Origin: Cadophora sp. MPI-SDFR-AT-0126
Taxonomy: Eukaryota; Ascomycota; Leotiomycetes; Helotiales; Ploettnerulaceae
NCBI GenBank assembly: GCA_020747065.1
Contig: JAGMVK010000008.1
Location: 186,001-250,000, forward strand
Length of the DNA stretch: 64,000 nucleotides
Direction of reading: 5' to 3'
The first letter of the stretch is position 1. Each line of letters begins with the position of its first letter. Made by a program: the position numbers and the translations under genes. A model generated the notes under the pieces. That model searched no databases, had not been told where the DNA came from, and saw only the letters and a list, made by a program, of their open reading frames with translations. Shown here one piece after another: positions 57,526 through 64,000 of this stretch.

Positions 57526-60370
57526 TCAACTCACTTCCATCGCAGAAAGATTACCATTGCCAACGGAAGTGTAGTTCTGAACCACGAGCTGCTGGTATAG
57601 AGCTCGAAGCTGCGTGTCATTTACGATGCCAGTGCTGTTAGAGGTTATAGTATCGTTTGAAATGAACGTAGCGTTGGCTGGAACTTCCTCTCGCTTCTTC
57701 CATCCAGGATACACTGGTGGGACTGCACAAGCAGTATGGGCTGTCTCCATGTTTCCGTTGTAAGCAGAAACACAGAATTCATAATACCAGGTACCTGGGT
57801 ACAGCCAGCCGACATCTTTGCTTGTGTCTGTGATAGAGCCCGTTGTCGAGAAGTCCGCATCCCCTTTAGCTCTACCATAGACGATGTACCCTACGGCGCC
57901 GGCTGAGGGCGACCAGTTCAGTCGTGCCGTCAGAGGGTCAATATTGGATATGACGAGATTGGTAGGCGGGGTTGGTGCTCCTGCTCCCGGAATGATTGGG
58001 CGAGCTCCAAGGGGCAAGCCTCCCGCGGCTACGGGCTTGCCAGTCAAACTACTGACAAGATTGACATAAGTAGATACCCATATACCATATCTATGGCCTG
58101 CGTTCAATCCAGTGGCGAGGTAGCTTGTGTCGGTTGTGGCATATACACCAACGTACGCTCCTTCAGTGTCCAGGTCCCATACATACACTCCATAACGATT
58201 GACATCGTAACCAGTGACAGGCTTCCAGGTGACCATGATGCCGGCGCCAGATGGCAATACGATGATATCAGATGGCCCAGGAGAGGTCTTGAGATGAGCT
58301 GTACCGAATGAGGATGGCGACCATGCAGATTTGTCACCGTTATCGCCGCTCGTGCAAGCTTGGAATTCCCAGGTCTGCCCTTCGCTAATCCATGTTGACA
58401 ACAAGGCCCAAGTACCACCTGGTACACCTCCGTCAGACCACCAATCGCTCATTCCTTGAAGCCTGGAGCGCACATTGTAGCCTCTAGCCTGAGGCTCTCT
58501 CTCCCAAATCGTAAATAAACCTTCCGGCAGAGATGAGGTTCTCACGTTCTGGGGCGTACCGATTACCCTCGGCTCTGCGCTCGTCCCAACTGAGAGAGGT
58601 TCAGTAGGGTTCTGGAGATCCTTTTGGAAATGATCTTGAAGGGACCGAGCAAATGCTTCTGCTATATGATACTCGCCCATGGAATTTGGATGCAATCCAT
58701 CCCACCCATCAGGACAAGAGTCAGGGGAACATCGATAGTTGGCATTGACGTCGACATATGAGACACTAGAGGTCGAGGTAGACCAGCTCTGGTAAGCATC
58801 CTGGAGGAGCTGGTTGAATTTGTTGGTTTTGTCTACGAGATCCTGCCGTCCCCCGATGAATGTCCTGTGGACCACATTGCCGAGGAAGATTCTGATATTT
58901 GCGTTGCCCTTACGGGCATTTTGAACCAGTTCTTTCAGACTTGCAAGTAGTCCTTCGGGGCCACTGATAAACCACCCAAGATCGTTGAACCCCAACAAGA
59001 CTAGGATGTAGTCTGGCTGGTACTGCTCAACCCAGCCCTGGATCTCGCCTTTGGACTGAGCAGCCTGTCTCCCCCACCATGCAGCATGACCACTAGACGT
59101 GAAACTGCTGGGCACTCCGCTAGCGTATAGGCCTTGGACTCGTAGTGATGGTGAGCTGGTGTCTCCGGGGAGGTGAGGTGGGTTGGGTTGGGCGGCAGCG
59201 GGGGGGTTTGGCCCAAAGGTGCCCCCATATGGTCCAACGAAATCAAAATGGAAGCTCTGGCTTTCCACTAAGAGTCAAATGTCAGAGACAAAACGCAGGA
59301 GCAAAAGGGATAGCAATTTTCGTAACGTACACCAGTAGAACAACCGCCATCTCCAGGTCCAGTCGCCTTCCATGCCATGAGATATCGAATCCCCGACGAT
59401 CATAAGCTTTTGTCTCTCGTTTGGCACGGTGGTAACGTCAGTATCAGCGTCGTGAATGCAGGGCACAGCACAGTCGCCCTCCCAGACATTGCCGTTTGTA
59501 GAGAATTGATCTGTGATAGCAGAGTAACACAGACCTTTGCAATCCCCGTGAGTGTATTCGCAAGCCGTTGTGTCACCTTGTGACTCTGCGATAGGTATCG
59601 AATCAGGTCAGGTATTGCAAGACGAGTGGGAAGGTTAGAGGGTTAAGTACTCACTCCAGGTGTTGAGGATCGCACTGAATTTATCATGGTAGAAGATGTA
59701 CTGGGGATTGCACAAGCCCTTGAAGTAACATCGCTCGGTGTCGTTCGTGCCACTCCACGCAACACTATCTGTTGCGGTAAACTGGACGCTGAATCTTCCG
59801 ATGGCTGGATCAGTAAAGAAGTGGACAGGAGGATCCGTGTTCTCAGGGTCATTCCATCCTACACTGTATACATTGTAAGCTGCACTCTCGGCTATTTGAT
59901 CTGACGGTCATATCGAACACTTACTTGAAATCTGCATCGGTGAACCGATCTGTAGAAGCCCGGTCGTACGTTCTGACAACTTCCTCGCCACCAGCGTGTG
60001 TCTTGAAATGTGTTCTGCAGTTCTTTTCACTATGCCAAATTCTCTGATCCTCCTTCGTGAAGATGCTGACAAAATTAGCGACCAGACCCGCCACGACCTC
60101 GGCACCAGCCCCGAAAGCTTCGATAAGTGCCACCCCAGCCAGTCCAGCAACTACCAAAAATCGCTTTTCTTTCGGGTTAGAAGTATAGTTAGGAAGGTCT
60201 TCATAACGAACGTGAACCGGATTGCCATTGTTGTACTTGTCGAGGGCCTCCGCACGCCGGGCTTGCAGTTCTGCTAGAACTTGAGGATCGGTTATCAGAG
60301 TGCGTTGCGACCCCCCTTGAGCGGTAGAGACAAGAGCCAATACAGCTGCGAGTATAATCGGTAACCTCAT
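57526..60370 (-). CDS. Secreted SGNH-hydrolase with fibronectin-III-like regions, four exons
   Basis: Minus-strand exons: 59,925-60,370, 59,655-59,863, 59,331-59,585, 57,526-59,267. Introns of 61, 69 and 63 nt have GTAAGT...ACAG, GTGAGT...GCAG and GTACGT...TTAG, and keep one frame of 883 residues. Residues 1-19 are a signal peptide. About 70-103 is a hydrophobic Ala/Gly/Val stretch. Residues 195-261 are Cys-rich (ERCYFKGLCNP, ACEYTHGDCKGLCY). The SGNH domain follows: GDSISHG with Ser285, GFND with Asn398, and DGLHPN with Asp493 and His496. From about 535 to 825 come two or three fibronectin-III-like repeats (TNLVISNIDPLTARLNWSPS). The tail has several N-glycosylation sites (NATF, NDT, NYT). 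Likely an extracellular esterase binding a polymer; substrate unknown. No RIP stops. Confidence 0.85.
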
Positions 60371-62084
60371 TGGGGAAAAAATCGAATTAGCAGTGTTCTT
60401 GTCCAGTAGTGGGGTGGAAAGATGTGTCTTTAGAACAGAGAGATGCCTCGAATACTCTTATAGTCAGAGGTTGACTGATAAACCCCGGCCTCATCACTTG
60501 CCCAAAATTCCAAATTCAATGCTTCGTCTTCGATTTGCAACCCTTGCTATACGCAAGGCGAGGGCGTAGTACCTTGCGGATTGCGATGCAAGCGAAGGCC
60601 CCAACGGCGCAGCGCACTGCATCTGCTCTCGTGGCTGCCTGAAAACGAAAAGGGTATGCACATCGTAGACTCCCACAGATGAAAGAGATATACTGTCCGT
60701 ATCGCAGGGTGTGCGATATGTTGTAATACGAGGAGTCTCCCACTTGGTAGTTATCTTCTGTCGTTTTATTGTTGATGCATAAGGTAGGAAGGTGGAGGTG
60801 GAGGTGGGAGCATCCGTCCGATGTAACCTGATTCTGCCTAAGGCCACAGGTGACCAGCATCTCCTGGATTCACACTGAATATTGAAGCAACATATGTCTG
60901 GATGGGCCAGGCGACCAAGTCGACCGATAAGGTCTACACCTCAACTTGATGAGAGCGGGTTGGGATGTGAGAAGTCAAATATGTGACCCCTGCCCTGGTT
61001 GATATAGGTTGTTTACTCCGGCCCAGGGTGATGGGTCCTATTCGTGGACAGAGCTCACCAACGGCTAGCGCTACTCCTTCTTGAAGAAGCTGAAGCTAGA
61101 TTGCCATGATTCTAAATATTCTCAAGAAGTGGCTGGGCCCAGACATTTTCACCGCCTGCGATGTACGAAAGGTACGTTGCTGTGGCTGACCACAAGCGAG
61201 CGCGTCTTTAAGGCTGCGAAAAACGGGCTACCCAAGCAGCAAGATACGAGCCGCCTATAACTAATGGATGACCAGCATGTTCGTCGTGCTTGGCGACAGG
61301 CGTCTTGAACACGTTGATTCGTAGCGGTCCGACGTGCTGCAGGCAAGTATCGTGCTTCGGATAGCCAAACTGTGCCCCTTTCTTTACTCGCACAGTCAGA
61401 CGACCCCATGTCACGCGCTATCCCGTGTCTACTTTAGAGTTCTGGATCGAGGCCGCCGCGCCGAGCAGCCAGTCAGATGCCCAAAAAAGTCGACCCACTT
61501 TCACGACATATATTGAAAGCACTGCAATTTTAGCGCCTAGGAGGAGCTTGAAATCAGTCAGCAATCAGTCAGCTAGTATTCAAATCGGTAGTAGTACGAA
61601 GAAGGGATAATAGAGGGCGCAATCTTGACACGTTAATCGAGCCGAGAACGCGTCTAGACGCCGAAGGCAGTGGAATAGAACAAAAGAAGGTCTAGAGCCG
61701 CGTCAAGCGATATAGAGGATATAATTAAAGTTATTAAGGCCCCGGCGGCGCTATAAGTAAAGCAATCAAAAGTCAGCTTATACCCTAAGGATTATATAAT
61801 CGCGACGAAGATTAAGGCTGTGACGGCTCAACGGAAGTTCATTGATAGCTACAATACAAAGTAGAAAAGACAAGGAGCCTCGAGCTTAAGTACAGAAGGC
61901 GCGGCCGCTAGTCCTGTCGCAACGTCGCGTCCAGTCACCTCTCGTGACTCCTAAGTCCCGTGATCTGCGACACACACGTGATCTGCGTCACATACGTGAT
62001 TACGCGGACCGTCCGTCACAAAGGCCTTTATCGCAAAAGCGAGAGAGCTTACTAAGGCTTATAACTAAGATTACCTAAAGTAAT
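60371..62084. other. Intergenic, no firm gene
   Basis: 60,371-61,600 has normal composition but only short overlapping frames; a minus frame at 61,208-61,414 has no recognisable motif. Near 61,940-62,010 three related copies of CGTGATCTGCG(T/A)CACAYACG form a small direct repeat. From about 61,600 AT content rises toward the retroelement remnant. Confidence 0.35.
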
Positions 62085-62476
62085 ACCCTGATTCTGAATA
62101 TACGCCTTATTATAATATAAATAAGCTAAGTAAAAAAGTGCTTTAAAAAGCACTAAAAAAGAGTTTACTATTTATAAAAAAAAGTATATAAGAATAGTAT
62201 AAGAGATATATAGTTTAGTAACTTAAGCTATAAAGTATAAGACTAGCTTTTCTTTTCTTAACTTCTTTATATTATATATAGAATTATTATAGTTAGAGAA
62301 TAATTACTAAACTAAGAGAAGATATATATAGTAAAGTTAAATACTTATTATAAGAGTTTTTATTTTTCTATTATAATTATAAATAGATAAGTTAGTACTA
62401 TTAGACTAGTAATTATTATCTTCTTTCTCTTACTTCTACTATATAATTAGTTGATATATAAGTTATTTGTAATAAC
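62085..62476 (+). mobile_element. Decayed 3' end of a second copy of the 12-kb Gypsy element
   Basis: 62,105-62,326 aligns with 43,690-43,876 (AAGCACTAAAAAAGAGTTTACTA; ACTAGCTTTTCTTTTCTTAACTTC) and 62,327-62,476 aligns with the first about 150 bp of the LTR (GAGTTTTTATTTTTCTATTATAATTATAAATAG). The rest of the LTR is lost. It is more RIPped than either other LTR copy. Confidence 0.7.
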
Positions 62477-64000
62477 GCAATATTACTAAGTGCAGTATCA
62501 AGTATGGGAGCAAGGGGGTAGGTAAATAGTAATATTATAAGTCTAGTACAAAGGAAATAAGAAGGTAAGGAGCCTTTATAGGGGGAGCGGTTCTATATAT
62601 ATATAAATCTGGTCCAGCTTTCGTCTAATAATATTCCAATTAAACCTAAGTACTCCTATTTCCAGTACTTCCGTTACTTTAATGTTATATTACTCCTTTC
62701 CTATAAAAGAGCTTACCCTTAAGCTCTGAATTATATTTTTACATAGAATTATTATTATATAAAATAATAGAGATATATAGCTTTAGTAAGAAGAATCTAA
62801 AGAAAGTATTAATTTAGTAGTACTAGTTAATAATAATAGTAGTAGTAAGTAAGATAGTAACTTAATTATAAAGCTGTTTGAAAGGCGTCCAAATTAGGTT
62901 TAGTAAGGCTATAATTACTTACTATTATGCGTGTTATAGTACTTAATAGCGCAGATCTTTAGAATTTTGACTTTCTTTTTTAAATAATTATAACTTCAAG
63001 CTTTATAAGTAAACCTTATATATAAAGATTTATTAATCTATATATATTACTAATATATTTTAATAGTCCGTATTAAATAAAATAAGTAATTCAAGAGTAA
63101 GTTAAATTCTGAATTTTTAGTAGTTTAATAGTGATTTAGAGTTAATTCAGTATATTAATATAAACAGTGCCTACTCTAATTCCCGTTAATGCCCTTAAGT
63201 CCGCCTACTATAAGTATTATATTTAATATATTCACTTACTTGCTATAGAACTAGACTACATTTGTAAATTTAATAGTGCCAGAAGTAAGAAGTATATATA
63301 CTATAAGAAGTAAGTAGAAAAGTATAATTCCATAAGTATTCCCTATTTTCTTTTCTTAAATCCCAATTATTATGAATATAGTTTAATTATAATTTAGATA
63401 AGCTAAAATACTAATTTCTATACTAGATTTTGTATTATATAATTAAGGAATATTATAAGCTTTTTCTTACTATTATTACTAAAGATAATAAGAGTATTAT
63501 TTCTGCTTTTTAAAAGATTAATACCAAATTATATATTACTATTACTAATACTCTTAAGATATAAGGTAAGTTATAGTTAGAGTTATTAAAGGAAATCTAT
63601 ACTCTTTATTAAGCTATTACAGATTTAGTTGTATAATAAGCTATAAGTTATCCCCTTTTTTTTTATCTTTTTCTTTTATTATAAGTTTTACTTATAATTA
63701 TTTTTATTTAAAATAGAAATTTAGTTTTAAATATACTTATTTTTTCCTAAATAAGATTAGAATAATTTTTAATTAATATATAAATAGAATCTAATTTTAA
63801 TCTTAAGCTAAATCTAAGAGAAGATTACTACTAGTACTACTAAGGTAGCTAAGACTATTTATTATAGTAGTATTAAGTATAAGAGAGTAAAGGGGGAGAA
63901 GAAGAAGGGAAAGTTACTAACCTATTTTTAAGTAACTTAAAGTAGTAAATGCTCTAGTAGTATAAGGAAGGGAGAGGAGATTCTAAATAACTTAGAATAA
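62477..64000. repeat. RIPped, unidentified AT-rich tail of the window
   Basis: Strongly AT-rich with short A/T homopolymers and TA-rich words. Both strands are full of stops and no motif was recognised. Probably more decayed repeat. Confidence 0.4.

Noticed and set aside
59643..60277. Several ORFs in other frames near the start of the SGNH gene
   Set aside because: Shadows of exons 1-2; the spliced frame with signal peptide, good splice sites and Cys pattern explains the region.
60494..61610. Overlapping ORFs of 60-117 codons on both strands
   Set aside because: No frame has a recognisable motif, splice partner or coding bias that stands out.
1..64000. CRISPR arrays, tRNA or rRNA genes
   Set aside because: No regularly spaced repeat-spacer pattern was seen and I recognised no tRNA or rRNA sequence; a tRNA scan was not possible by eye over the AT-rich parts.

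Overview
The window looks like a chromosome segment of a filamentous ascomycete (Pezizomycotina). The genes that can be modelled have introns of 48-75 nt with GT...AG ends. The families present (cutinase, HET-domain protein, a DUF7924-like protein, a secreted SGNH esterase, a CCCH-finger protein, RecQ-like telomere-linked helicases) are typical of these fungi. Long tracts are extremely AT- and TpA-rich and CpA-poor. Old coding frames there are broken almost only by TAA/TAG/TGA where CAA/CAG/CGA would fit, which is the mark of repeat-induced point mutation (RIP). I cannot name the species.

Layout. 0.25-0.9 kb: a RIP-broken F-box-like gene; 0.9-2.85 kb: an unidentified RIPped block. 3.3-5.0 kb: an intact two-exon gene with a Lys-rich repeat and a DUF7924-like domain. 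5.75-6.8 kb: remains of a hAT transposase. 8.4-9.2 and 10.4-10.9 kb: two RIP-broken host-type genes. 11.05-11.24 kb: a 17-bp minisatellite. 12.06-12.61 kb: a hypothetical gene. 13.2-15.8 kb: a LINE whose 5' part is clean and whose 3' part is RIPped.

15.8-46.3 kb is a RIPped repeat block. It holds two head-to-tail, minus-strand RecQ/telomere-linked-helicase-like (TLH-like) pseudogenes (about 16.1-20.3 and 20.6-31.7 kb) and the N-terminal part of a third (44.06-46.3 kb plus about 120 bp at 32.0 kb). A Ty3/Gypsy chromovirus (23,491-30,118; 371-bp LTRs; TTATA duplication) sits inside the second. A second Gypsy-type element (32,112-44,062; about 185-bp LTRs; GTAT duplication) sits inside the third. 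That second element may carry a 2-oxoglutarate dioxygenase-like reading frame just before its 3' LTR. Two CCCTAA units and a degenerate tandem array follow at 46.9-47.35 kb, so a subtelomeric origin is likely.

48.9-64 kb mixes preserved and decayed DNA: a HET-domain fragment, a hairpin, an apparently intact three-exon cutinase (49,711-50,477), an unrecognised broken frame, a RIPped pogo-type transposon, a fourth TLH-like fragment, and an apparently intact four-exon secreted protein of 883 residues with SGNH-hydrolase and fibronectin-III-like regions (57,526-60,370). The end is again AT-rich and contains a decayed 3' end of the 12-kb Gypsy element.

Only three genes look functional with good support: the DUF7924-like gene, the cutinase and the SGNH/FN3 protein. 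The latter two are predicted to be secreted hydrolases lying between RIPped repeats, a setting typical of fungal accessory or effector-rich compartments. All family names come from reading translations by eye; no database search was run.
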